From Endozoicomonas sp965232255 (GTDB lineage Bacteria; Pseudomonadota; Gammaproteobacteria; Pseudomonadales; Endozoicomonadaceae), in the NCBI GenBank assembly GCA_965232255.1, contig OZ246962.1:3782001-3846000 (forward strand): DNA of 64,000 nucleotides. The letters are read 5' to 3'. A program made the position numbers and the translations under genes. Of the stretch, positions 43,653 through 52,281 are shown piece by piece. Numbering within the stretch: the stretch's first letter is position 1; each line of letters begins with the position of its first letter. Under the pieces are notes generated by a model. The model did no database searches and was not told where the DNA came from. It saw nothing but the letters and a program-made list of their open reading frames with translations.

Positions 43653-45245
43653 ATGCCGCTTCCTCCAGTTCTCAGGTCTGTCAGCCGTAGAGCATCCAGC
43701 TTGGCTACACAGATGCGCTCTACATTTTCCAGAGGTGCCAGGGCATCGGCAGGGATGACTCACGCCCCTGATGCGTCGCCAGCCCCCCAGGCAACCAGCA
43801 CCCGGTTTGTGACTGGCGTGGCTGGTGCCACGGGGCAGCGGTCTATGCTTGCATCATCAAGCTATGCCACACAAGTATTGCCCCCAGCGGATCTGCCCGG
43901 AACTTCCCGGCAAGACCATTCTCACCAGAGCGGCGGCACGTCAGGCAGTAATGCGTTCTCGCTAACGAGAATGGCAGGAGCGCGCATGGCTGATCTGGCA
44001 GCAGCAGGTGCGAGCGCCGAGTCCAGCTCAAACTCGACAGGCGCTGGCAGGAGTGAGCACCAACATGCTTGTGGAACACGAATCCTGGCAGGTGCTTCCA
44101 GCATGCTGCCTAGCATCTCCGGCCAGGCCCTCAGGTTCGCACCCGAAAACCTCATGTCCCTTGGCGATGGCCTCATCGGTGAGGGTGGTTTTGGCTCTGC
44201 GCACAGGGCAACGATGCGAGGTGTCCCTGATGCGATAGATCACTTGGGTCGGCGGGAGTTATCACCCATCTATGTGGTCAAAAACGGAGCTTCGACGGCT
44301 ACTCCCGAAATGGTGGCCACGGAAGCCTGGTGTATGACGGCAGTAGGAGAATTTGGCTATATCTCCGCCAACAATCCAAAGCAGCTCATATTAAGGGATG
44401 GGGGTGCCTGTCTTCTTGACTATATGGCGAGTGGCCCGTTACAGCGAGGAATAAACGGACAAGTCGCCGCTCTTCCGCTGGCAGACGGTCAGCGACGCAC
44501 CCTTGGAAAACAGCTTTATGACTGCCTGAGCCGGATTCATGACAGCGGCATTGGACACTTCGACCTGAAACCGGAGAACATTGTCGTCAACGGCAATGGC
44601 AACGTATCCATCATCGACTATGGCAGCGCATCACAGCCGTACGGACGCCATGGCGAAATGGGAATCCACAAGGTAGATGTCTTCACACCGGCGTATGCCG
44701 CTCCGGAGATACTGGAGAGAAGACCTGTCACCAATAAGGCAGATGTGTGGTCAATGGGCATGCTTATGCTGAGTATGACCAGAGGGCTTGGCTCGACGCC
44801 GACGCTGCACTCCCCCAAGAATGTGTTTGACCTGCGGGGCTATCACAACCTGATGCAGGATATACGTAATGACCTGACTATTCCCAAGGATTTGAAGAAG
44901 GTCATAACAGCTTGTCTTGCCTATGAGCCTGAAAAGCGGCCGACGGCAGCGCAGATTCTGCAATTCAAATACTTCCAGCCCCGTAGGCTGGAAGATATGA
45001 GCACCATGGAGCTATCCGTTGCCCATGCTCAGGCATTCAAAGAGCTTGCTGATGTTGAGCGGGCAATGGATTTGGCCTCGGCTGACCGGGGACTGGATCA
45101 GGCGACTGCGACCATGATTTATAACCAGCTGACCGAGTGCAGAACCAGGGTGAAAACGCTACAGGCTGAACTGGATAAGCACGGCAGTAGCGCCGAGAGC
45201 GTTCCTGTGTTGCGCAGACGGCATCAACCAAGGTGGAGCAGGTGA
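43653..45245 (+). CDS. Eukaryotic-like Ser/Thr protein kinase with long disordered N-terminus
   Basis: 530 residues from the ATG at 43653. Residues 1-165 are Ser/Ala/Gly/Thr rich and disordered. The kinase domain spans about 167-445: glycine loop GEGGFG (176-181), likely ATP lysine in IYVVK (K210), catalytic loop HFDLKPEN (302-309; HRD is HFD), metal motif DYG (322-324; usual DFG), APE (350-352), DVWSMGM and the terminal arginine in EKRP. All catalytic residues are kept, so activity is expected. A coiled-coil-like tail follows (450-515) and a basic end. No membrane helix or PASTA domain is present, unlike housekeeping bacterial kinases. The start is uncertain; the frame reaches back to a TTG at 43557. 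Confidence 0.85.
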   Translation: MPLPPVLRSVSRRASSLATQMRSTFSRGARASAGMTHAPDASPAPQATSTRFVTGVAGATGQRSMLASSSYATQVLPPADLPGTSRQDHSHQSGGTSGSNAFSLTRMAGARMADLAAAGASAESSSNSTGAGRSEHQHACGTRILAGASSMLPSISGQALRFAPENLMSLGDGLIGEGGFGSAHRATMRGVPDAIDHLGRRELSPIYVVKNGASTATPEMVATEAWCMTAVGEFGYISANNPKQLILRDGGACLLDYMASGPLQRGINGQVAALPLADGQRRTLGKQLYDCLSRIHDSGIGHFDLKPENIVVNGNGNVSIIDYGSASQPYGRHGEMGIHKVDVFTPAYAAPEILERRPVTNKADVWSMGMLMLSMTRGLGSTPTLHSPKNVFDLRGYHNLMQDIRNDLTIPKDLKKVITACLAYEPEKRPTAAQILQFKYFQPRRLEDMSTMELSVAHAQAFKELADVERAMDLASADRGLDQATATMIYNQLTECRTRVKTLQAELDKHGSSAESVPVLRRRHQPRWSR

Positions 45246-45390
45246 TTTTCTGTGCGCGGCTGGAGGATTCGGACACAATGCAACTGGCTGATGGCGGAGT
45301 TTGCTGACCGATTAGAGGAACTAACCAACGTTTTTACTGTCTTAATTTAGCAAGGGAATAATAATCGGCTCAACGAGTTATGTAGCTCGC

Positions 45391-45520
45391 GTAGTGGTTT
45401 ATGTACAAGTAGTGGTTTATGTACAAGTAGTGGTTTATGTACAAATAGCTAGGTAATAAACAGCTATGCAATAAATGGCTATGTAACAAATAGCCATGTA
45501 ATAAAAGCTATGTAACAGAG
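45391..45520. repeat. Tandem repeat array: three perfect 18-bp units plus degenerate ~16-bp units
   Basis: GTAGTGGTTTATGTACAA is repeated three times without change (45391-45444). Degenerate units of the type GCTATGTAATAAATA follow to about 45520. It occupies most of the 307-base gap 45246-45552 and ends about 30 bases before the next start codon. Confidence 0.9.
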
Positions 45521-45552
45521 CGCAGCTTCGCTTGGGAAAAGGCAGGTGTTTT

Positions 45553-46719
45553 ATGACGACAGCTCCGCATTATGCTGACCATGCACATCATGCACATAGT
45601 GGTGCCAATCGGATAAAGACCGTCATTAACGAAGTTTCCAAAAACGTCTCGGATTCTAATGGTAACTTCAAAGCCTGGGTAGTCAAAACCTGCTGGCAAG
45701 AGTTGTCCTTGAATGGGGTGGTGTACCGGCGATTTCTGGGTGAGACTCACTGTCTCTTTCAACGTGGTGTTCTCGGTCAGCCTCGACCATTCACAATGAC
45801 TCCATTTATGCCACACGGCAGGTCACCCAATCTGGCACGAGATATAACGATTCATATTCCATCGCCGATCATGCAACTGCTCTCCCTGAAACCGGGCGCT
45901 TCTGAAAGGCTTGTACAGTTGCTGGTCGCCGCTGGCCTAGCCGATGCTCCAGATCTGCCCGAAGGTATAAACCAGAAGTCTCCAATCCGACAACCGGACC
46001 TATCCCAAAGTAAGGGCGCCCTCTCACCTCGGCTACTGTCTTTGTTGGCCAACGCTGTCAGCCGACTGACTAATGGTACAGAACCCGAGGTAGCCCGGAG
46101 AGTATTGCTTTTCCCAGTTCAGGCAGACAAAGCTTTGTCCCCCCCTGACCAACTGGCAAAGTCCGTGAAATCGGAGTTATTGCAGCTGCTTAATAAAATT
46201 GGTAACGGTCTTGTTACCAATTCGTTGGTTCAGCAGAAAACAATTGCTACTGATAAATCTGTCGTGGTTTCACTGCCTGCAAAGCCGTTAGCTCAGCACC
46301 CTGTTCGCCACGGTATTGTGAAGGGACATTCAATAGACGCTCAGAGCCATACCAATGATCAAAAAATGATTCATAAGCCGATTCCTGTTGCTACTGCCAC
46401 TAAACCCGGCGTACCTCAGCCGACAGCACCGATCGCCGCAAATGCAAGTGTTAACGTGCCCGTTGCTACTCAATTAAGCAGTATTCTGGCCAGCGCCATG
46501 CCCATTGCCGTACAGCCGATGCCCATTGCTGAAAGTGGGCAAAAGCAACTGCCGCCCATTATTTTACCTAATGCCGGTCATGGTGCTGGCAATCGCTCGG
46601 AAAGAAAAAAAAGTAAAAAAGAACGCGAGAAGGAAGAGGAAGAAGAGCGTGAACGATCGCGTCATCCATTTTTGTTTGACGACGACGATGATGACCCACT
46701 TGATTCAGATGAAGAGTAA
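45553..46719 (+). CDS. Hypothetical protein with basic patch and polyacidic tail
   Basis: 388 residues, no family recognised. The N-terminus is His-rich (HYADHAHHAHSG), residues 30-100 look folded, residues 100-345 are Pro/Ala/Val rich and low in complexity, and the last 41 residues hold a lysine/arginine cluster (RSERKKSKKEREKEEEEE) followed by HPFLFDDDDDD and a final acidic stretch. The basic cluster has the look of a nuclear localisation signal. There is no signal peptide. Codon 1 is the ATG at 45553 with AGG ahead. Second plus-strand gene of the accessory island. Confidence 0.6.
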   Translation: MTTAPHYADHAHHAHSGANRIKTVINEVSKNVSDSNGNFKAWVVKTCWQELSLNGVVYRRFLGETHCLFQRGVLGQPRPFTMTPFMPHGRSPNLARDITIHIPSPIMQLLSLKPGASERLVQLLVAAGLADAPDLPEGINQKSPIRQPDLSQSKGALSPRLLSLLANAVSRLTNGTEPEVARRVLLFPVQADKALSPPDQLAKSVKSELLQLLNKIGNGLVTNSLVQQKTIATDKSVVVSLPAKPLAQHPVRHGIVKGHSIDAQSHTNDQKMIHKPIPVATATKPGVPQPTAPIAANASVNVPVATQLSSILASAMPIAVQPMPIAESGQKQLPPIILPNAGHGAGNRSERKKSKKEREKEEEEERERSRHPFLFDDDDDDPLDSDEE

Positions 46720-46921
46720 CAAGTACAAAACGAACTTTTTTCGATAGGTTTTGTCGAACAACGCATAGGGCGAAAGTGCATTAATGGATTAACAAAGCAA
46801 TCAATAAAATTAAAATAATTAACCAAGCAATAAAAAAATATTAATAAGTATTAACAGGTTGACAACCTGTCACCTATTTTTTCCAAAAACCTTCCTCAAC
46901 TAATAAGGACGTATAAAAAAC

Positions 46922-47638
46922 ATGGAGCCATTGAACAATCTTAATCGAACTACCCATGCAAATGTGCAATACCGCACTTGTCCGTCAAATATCACCGGCG
47001 CATGGCATAACACCAGGGTACAGGCGACACACCCAGTTAATTATTACTCTGGTGACTCAAATTTAGTTGTCCATCAGCCTCGCTCTCTTACTCAAACTCC
47101 TGTCTACTCGCCTGATGCAGCCACAGTTAACGCTTCATCCTATCCGGTTGAGAATAACGAACCTTGCTATATACGCAGTCGTCGCAATGACATTCTGAAA
47201 GACATAGAGCCCGGAAAACACTATAACTTCCTGTACTCCAAATATGTGATCTCAGAGGATGACATGGAAGAAATAAGAGAATTGGTATTCTCTAGGAGGC
47301 GACGTATGGCAGGTGAAAGACTCTTGGACATAGTCCAGGGATATTTTGCTTCAGCTGACCCACAAAGAAAAGTAGTCATCATGCAAGCTCTCCATGACAG
47401 CTTTGCTCAATACCAGCCACATTTGACTACTTTCCTGAATCTTGATTTTCTGGCCAGGAATACCAAGCCGGAAAAAAAAGAACTGAATACTAATCAGCCA
47501 CTGCAAGAGGCATTTTCCCGGTTATCGATCAAACCAAAAAAAGCGGCCTGTGAAAATACCGAGACCAACCAGACCAATATCAACAGGCAAAGTTTTGATC
47601 GAGACATTAAATACTCTGTTCAGGAAACCGGGCAATAA
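46922..47638 (+). CDS. Protein with a CARD-like (death-fold) central domain
   Basis: 238 residues without a signal peptide. Residues 1-80 and 175-238 are polar and disordered. Residues about 84-172 resemble a caspase recruitment domain in length, helix spacing and residue type: RSRRNDILKDIEP (helix 1), HYNFLYSKYVISEDDMEEIRE (helices 2-3), RRRRMAGERLLDIVQGYF (helix 4), KVVIMQALHDSFAQ (helix 5) and PHLTTFL (helix 6). The wording parallels NOD1 and caspase-9 CARDs as remembered; no search was made. An A/T-rich spacer with repeated ATTAA motifs precedes it and a strong terminator follows. Confidence 0.6.
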   Translation: MEPLNNLNRTTHANVQYRTCPSNITGAWHNTRVQATHPVNYYSGDSNLVVHQPRSLTQTPVYSPDAATVNASSYPVENNEPCYIRSRRNDILKDIEPGKHYNFLYSKYVISEDDMEEIRELVFSRRRRMAGERLLDIVQGYFASADPQRKVVIMQALHDSFAQYQPHLTTFLNLDFLARNTKPEKKELNTNQPLQEAFSRLSIKPKKAACENTETNQTNINRQSFDRDIKYSVQETGQ

Positions 47639-47643
47639 TCATT

Positions 47644-47669
47644 AAAAAAGGGCCGTCTGGCCCTTTTTT
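47644..47669. terminator. Bidirectional intrinsic terminator
   Basis: Perfect stem AAAAAAGGGCC / GGCCCTTTTTT with loop GTCT between the convergent CARD-like gene and leuS; T-runs on both strands. Confidence 0.92.
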
Positions 47670-47701
47670 AATTCTTGATCACAGCAAAAAACCTGGCAAA
47701 A

Positions 47702-50299
47702 TCAGTTGGCCACAATGTTGACCAGCTTACCCGGAATGACAATTACCTTGCGCACTGTCAGACCATCGGTAAATTTGCCAACGTTCTCATGAGTCAAAGC
47801 CAACTTTTCAATGGCCTCTTCATCCAAAGTAGCGGCCACTTCCAGCTTGGCCCGTACTTTGCCATTGACCTGCACCACCAGAGTGATGACGTCTTTTTCC
47901 AGGGCATCACCATCGACCACCGGCCACGGCGCGTCCAGCAGCGGCTCAGCATGACCCAGAGCTTGCCAGATGCTGTGCATGGCGTGGGGCACGATCGGCG
48001 CCAGCATCAGCGTAGTGGCTTCGATGGCTTCGCGCATTACCGCCCGATCCTGATCAGTATTAACCGAAAAGCGGTTCATGGCGTTATTCAGTTCCATAAT
48101 CGCAGCGATGGCAGTATTAAACGTCAAACGACGCTCATAATCGTCAGACACTTTGCTGATGGTCTCATGGACTTTGCGACGCAGGTCTTTTTGCTCTTTG
48201 GTCAGGGCATGCAAATCCAGGGCTGGCACATCACCGGCGGCAATATGTTCTGCCGCTTGCTTCCAGAAGCGGCGCAGGAAGCGGTTAGCACCTTCTACCC
48301 CACTTTCGGACCACTCCAGGGTCTGCTCGGGCGGCGCAGCAAACATAGCGTAAAGGCGGATGGTGTCAGCACCGTACTGGTTGATCAGGTCTTGCGGGTC
48401 GATGCCGTTGTTTTTGGATTTGGACATTTTGCTCATGCCCGCGTGTTCCACCACTTCGCCGGTCGCTTTCAGTGTCGCCCTGATTAAACGTCCTTTGTCG
48501 TCAAACTCGCTATCCACGTCGGTAGGGGCAATCCACTGCTTAACGCCGTTATCATCAATTTTGAAGTACGTGTCAGCCAGCACCATACCCTGACAGAGCA
48601 GACGCTTAAACGGCTCGTCGCTGTTGACCAAGCCGGCATCACGCAGCAGCTTGTGGAAGAAGCGCGAATAGAGCAGATGCATGACGGCGTGTTCGATACC
48701 GCCAATGTACTGATCCACCGGCAGCCAGTAATTGGCCTGCTCCGGATTAAGCATCTGGTCGTCGCACTTGGGTGAGCAGTAGCGGGCGTAGTACCAACTG
48801 GACTCCATAAAGGTGTCAAAGGTATCGGTTTCACGAGTGGCTGGTTGGCCATTGAGGGTGGTTTTCGCCCACTCAGGGTCGGCCTTGATGGGGGAGTGAA
48901 CGCCATCCATCTCCACGTCTTCCGGCAGCAATACGGGCAGGTCGGTCAACGGTACTGGCACTTCGCTGCCATCTTCCAGGTAGCACATGGGGATCGGAGC
49001 CCCCCAGTAGCGCTGGCGGCTGACACCCCAGTCACGCAAGCGGTAGTTGACTTGACGCTCACCTTTGCCTTCGCTGCTCAGAAAATCGGCGATGGCATTG
49101 AAGGCGGCGCCTGAAGTCAGACCATCAAACTGACCGGAGTTGACCAGTACGCCTTTGTCGGTAAAAGCGGCAGCGGCCAGGTCGATCGCCTCGCCATTGG
49201 CGGGAGCAATCACCTGCTCAATGGGCAGCCCGAAGCGGGTGGCAAACTCAAAGTCACGCTGGTCGTGGGCAGGAACCGCCATAACGGCACCGGTGCCGTA
49301 ATCCATCAGGACAAAGTTAGCGGCCCAGACGGGCACTTCACGGCCGGTGATGGGATGGATGGCACGGATGCCGGTATCGACCCCCAGCTTTTCCATGGTG
49401 GCCATTTCCGCTTCGGTCATAGCGTTGGATTTGCACTCCCGAATAAACTCTGCCAATGCCGGGTTATTGGCTGCTGCGGCTTTGGCCAGCGGGTGCTCAG
49501 AGGCGATCCCGACGTAGGTAACGCCCATCAGCGTATCCGGGCGGGTGGTGTAGACTCGGAACTCGTCCGGTGCGCCGTCTATCGGATTGGCGACTTTGAA
49601 AGTCATCTGCACGCCTTCGGAGCGACCAATCCAGTTGCGCTGCATGGCCTTTACCTGCTCCGGCCAGTGTTCCAGCTTGTCCAGGTCAGCCAGCAGTTCG
49701 TCGGCGTAGGCAGTGATTTTAACAAACCACTGGGGCAACTCCTTGCGCTCCACGATGGTGTCACAGCGCCAGCAGCGACCGTCCTCCACCTGCTCGTTGG
49801 CCAGCACGGTGGCGTCGTTGGGGCACCAGTTAACGGTGGCCATCTTTCTGTACACCAGCCCTTTTTCATAGAGTTGAGTGAAGAACCACTGCTCCCACTT
49901 GTAGTAGTCTGGCTTGCAGGTGGCCAGTTCGCGGTTCCAGTCGTAGCTAAAGCCCAGGCGTTTGAGCTGGCCTTTCATGTGCTCGATGTTTTCGTAGGTC
50001 CATGGTGCCGGTGCGGTCTTGTTCTTGATGGCGGCGTTTTCTGCCGGCAAACCAAAGGCGTCCCAACCCATCGGTTGCAGAACGTTTTTACCACGCATGC
50101 GCTGATAGCGAGCAATCACATCGCCAATGGTGTAGTTACGCACATGCCCCATATGCAGTCGGCCGCTGGGGTACGGGAACATGGACAGGCAGTAGAACTT
50201 CTCCCGGTCACTGCGCTCGTTGGCGGCAAAGCTGTCATTGGCTTCCCAGAACTGCTGGGCTGCGCTCTCAATCTGATGCGGTTGGTAGTGCTCTTCCAT
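47702..50299 (-). CDS. leuS: Leucyl-tRNA synthetase
   Basis: Class I synthetase of 865 residues. HIGH motif is GRLHMGHVRNY, KMSKS motif is MSKMSKSKNNG; the editing domain (TTRPDTLMG, and the region to about residue 400), the anticodon-binding helices and the C-terminal domain (VQVNGKVRAKL) are all present. Three possible starts lie together (GTG 50305, ATG 50302, ATG 50299); the last aligns with E. coli MQEQY. In relatives lptE and holA follow leuS; here the convergent CARD-like gene follows instead. Confidence 0.97.
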   Translation of the reverse strand: MEEHYQPHQIESAAQQFWEANDSFAANERSDREKFYCLSMFPYPSGRLHMGHVRNYTIGDVIARYQRMRGKNVLQPMGWDAFGLPAENAAIKNKTAPAPWTYENIEHMKGQLKRLGFSYDWNRELATCKPDYYKWEQWFFTQLYEKGLVYRKMATVNWCPNDATVLANEQVEDGRCWRCDTIVERKELPQWFVKITAYADELLADLDKLEHWPEQVKAMQRNWIGRSEGVQMTFKVANPIDGAPDEFRVYTTRPDTLMGVTYVGIASEHPLAKAAAANNPALAEFIRECKSNAMTEAEMATMEKLGVDTGIRAIHPITGREVPVWAANFVLMDYGTGAVMAVPAHDQRDFEFATRFGLPIEQVIAPANGEAIDLAAAAFTDKGVLVNSGQFDGLTSGAAFNAIADFLSSEGKGERQVNYRLRDWGVSRQRYWGAPIPMCYLEDGSEVPVPLTDLPVLLPEDVEMDGVHSPIKADPEWAKTTLNGQPATRETDTFDTFMESSWYYARYCSPKCDDQMLNPEQANYWLPVDQYIGGIEHAVMHLLYSRFFHKLLRDAGLVNSDEPFKRLLCQGMVLADTYFKIDDNGVKQWIAPTDVDSEFDDKGRLIRATLKATGEVVEHAGMSKMSKSKNNGIDPQDLINQYGADTIRLYAMFAAPPEQTLEWSESGVEGANRFLRRFWKQAAEHIAAGDVPALDLHALTKEQKDLRRKVHETISKVSDDYERRLTFNTAIAAIMELNNAMNRFSVNTDQDRAVMREAIEATTLMLAPIVPHAMHSIWQALGHAEPLLDAPWPVVDGDALEKDVITLVVQVNGKVRAKLEVAATLDEEAIEKLALTHENVGKFTDGLTVRKVIVIPGKLVNIVAN

Positions 50300-50473
50300 C
50301 ATCACTCTACGGGCTTGGGGTCATGGATCAGTGTGATTCAATGTACGGATTCAACGTACCAGAGACAGCTTGTGCAAAGCGCCTGATAACAAGATGAATC
50401 CTGCAAAGCTCGCTAGGATACATCACTGCCTGTCGTACTGCACGATCAATGCAGAACCTCGTGAAGCGGAAAG

Positions 50474-50509
50474 AAAAAAAGCCTGTCATCGGTGATCACA
50501 GACTTTTTT
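50474..50509 (-). terminator. Intrinsic terminator of ridA
   Basis: On the minus strand the stem GTCTGT / ACAGGC (one G-U pair) is flanked by A- and T-runs, just after the ridA stop. Confidence 0.6.
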
Positions 50510-50518
50510 GCAGAGCGA

Positions 50519-50902
50519 TCAGCGCTGGGCGATGGCCTCGATTTCCACCAGCGCATCTTTGGGTAGGCGAGCAACTTCAACGCAGGAACGGGCCGGGTAG
50601 CCAGCACCAAGGTCGTCAAAGAACTTCTGGTAAACTTCATTCACCGTGGCGAAGGTATTGAGATCCTTAACAAACACGGTCATTTTGAACACGTTGTTCA
50701 TGGTCAGGCCAGAGGCCGCGACGATTGCCTGAACATTCTTCAGCGATTGCAGCGCCTGGGCTGCAACATCAGCAGGCATCTCGCCCGTGGCCGGGTCGAT
50801 CGGTAGCTGACCGGAGGTAAAAACCAGGGAGCCAGTGGCTACTGCTTGCACGTAAGGGCCAATTGCCGCAGGTGCGTTTTCGGTATTGATGATTTCCGCC
50901 AT
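50519..50902 (-). CDS. ridA: RidA-family enamine/imine deaminase
   Basis: 127-residue member of the YjgF/RidA family, which hydrolyses reactive 2-aminoacrylate. Family text: AIGPYVQAV, VFTSGQLPIDPATG, QSLKNVQAIV, the conserved arginine in YPARSCVEVARLPKDALVEIEAIA. The length is typical for this trimeric enzyme. It stands alone with its own terminator. Confidence 0.94.
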   Translation of the reverse strand: MAEIINTENAPAAIGPYVQAVATGSLVFTSGQLPIDPATGEMPADVAAQALQSLKNVQAIVAASGLTMNNVFKMTVFVKDLNTFATVNEVYQKFFDDLGAGYPARSCVEVARLPKDALVEIEAIAQR

Positions 50903-51126
50903 TACTTCTTCCTTTTCACAGTGAATACACCAGAGCCGTGGCCGTTACTACGAGCCAGACTCTGGCAGCGCAAACGCAGCCACAATAGCAGAAAACCCCG
51001 ATTATTTCGCCAGACATTCCGCAAAAATACCATTTTTACTGGCGCTGCAACCATTGACAGAGAACGTGCCAAGGTGGTTTTCTGATTTAAACCTTCCTCT
51101 CCCTCAACAGGAACCAGCAACGTACC

Positions 51127-52281
51127 GTGAATGCTTACTTAGACGCCATCCACCTGTGGCTGGAGCACAACACCATGTACATCGGCCCGGTAATTGCCGT
51201 GGTGGCCTGTCTGGAATCGTTGTTGGTGGTGGGTATGGTGGTGCCAGGTGTGGCCATACTGTTTGCCCTGGCTGCCATTGCCGGGAGCGCCTCGATGTCG
51301 ATCTACTGGGTGATGTTCTGGGGGTTTCTGGGCGCTGTGATTGGTGATGGCATCAGTTACATGGTGGGCTTTCACTGGCATCACCAGGTACGCCACTGGT
51401 GGCCATTCAATCACCACCCGATCTGGCTGGAAAGGGGCGAAACGTTCTTTCGTCGCTATGGTATATCGAGCGTAGTTATTGGTCGCTTCTTCGGGCCAGT
51501 ACGCCCGGTAGTGCCAACGGTAGCGGGCATGCTGGGAATGTCGCCGGTGGTTTTCTATACCGTCAACATCCTCTCGGCCATGGTCTGGTCACCGGCTTAC
51601 CTGGTCCCCGGCTATTTGACGGGGGCGGCGCTGGAATTCCATGATCAAATTCCCCGATCACTGCTGGTAGCATCCGTTATTACTCTCACGGTTGCGGCGG
51701 TAGTACCGGCGCTATTGATGGCCATCCACCACCGCTGGCGACCGAAACTGGTCTGGTATCCTGTTCTTACCCTCGTACTGGTACTATCAAGCATCGCCGC
51801 CAAGGGTTTTCTCGCCGGGATTGAACAGCAAATCGCACCATGGGTGCGGTTGATGGATCTGCCCTGGCTGCAACAGGAATTTAACTGGCTGGTGGGAATT
51901 AGCAGCACCCCACTGTTGGGTCTGCTGTTTGTGGCGATGATGGTTTGGCTCTACCTGACCAGGCGACTAAAAAATCTGACATTTTTGCTACTGGGAGGGC
52001 TTGGCATGCTTTGTTCAATCTGGCTGGCTGGGCATTATGTTGCCGGACCAACGGTGGCCGGAGCATTTGTCCTGTTTTCTCTGGCCGCGCTAGTGGCAGA
52101 GCACCGCCCTTGCAAATTGCAGCTCCTGTGTGCGGTGTTGGCAACCGTCCTGATCCTGCTGCAAGGGTTGGCCACGCTGGTGTTGCAGATTTACCCGCTA
52201 AACAATGTCCTGACGGGGCTGGGTCTGGGACTATTCTGGGCACTGGCAGTGCTGGCGGCCCAGCGTCAGTGGCCTGAGTAA
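51127..52281 (+). CDS. DedA-family membrane protein with extended C-terminus
   Basis: 384-residue polytopic membrane protein. Residues 15-200 form a DedA (VTT) domain with GPVIAVVACLESLLVVGMVVPG, GAVIGDGISYMVG and the basic FFRRYGISSVVIGRFFGPVRPVVPTVAGMLGM motif, linked in other bacteria to undecaprenyl-phosphate or lipid translocation. About 180 further residues add five or six more helices, longer than plain DedA proteins. Start GTG at 51127. Its end overlaps the convergent reductase gene by 16 bases. Confidence 0.88.
   Translation: MNAYLDAIHLWLEHNTMYIGPVIAVVACLESLLVVGMVVPGVAILFALAAIAGSASMSIYWVMFWGFLGAVIGDGISYMVGFHWHHQVRHWWPFNHHPIWLERGETFFRRYGISSVVIGRFFGPVRPVVPTVAGMLGMSPVVFYTVNILSAMVWSPAYLVPGYLTGAALEFHDQIPRSLLVASVITLTVAAVVPALLMAIHHRWRPKLVWYPVLTLVLVLSSIAAKGFLAGIEQQIAPWVRLMDLPWLQQEFNWLVGISSTPLLGLLFVAMMVWLYLTRRLKNLTFLLLGGLGMLCSIWLAGHYVAGPTVAGAFVLFSLAALVAEHRPCKLQLLCAVLATVLILLQGLATLVLQIYPLNNVLTGLGLGLFWALAVLAAQRQWPE

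Noticed and set aside
45391..45520. Possible CRISPR array
   Set aside because: Units are 18 bp and directly adjacent without spacers, and no cas gene is present.
49265..50386. 373-codon open frame on the plus strand
   Set aside because: Antisense shadow of the leuS 5' half.
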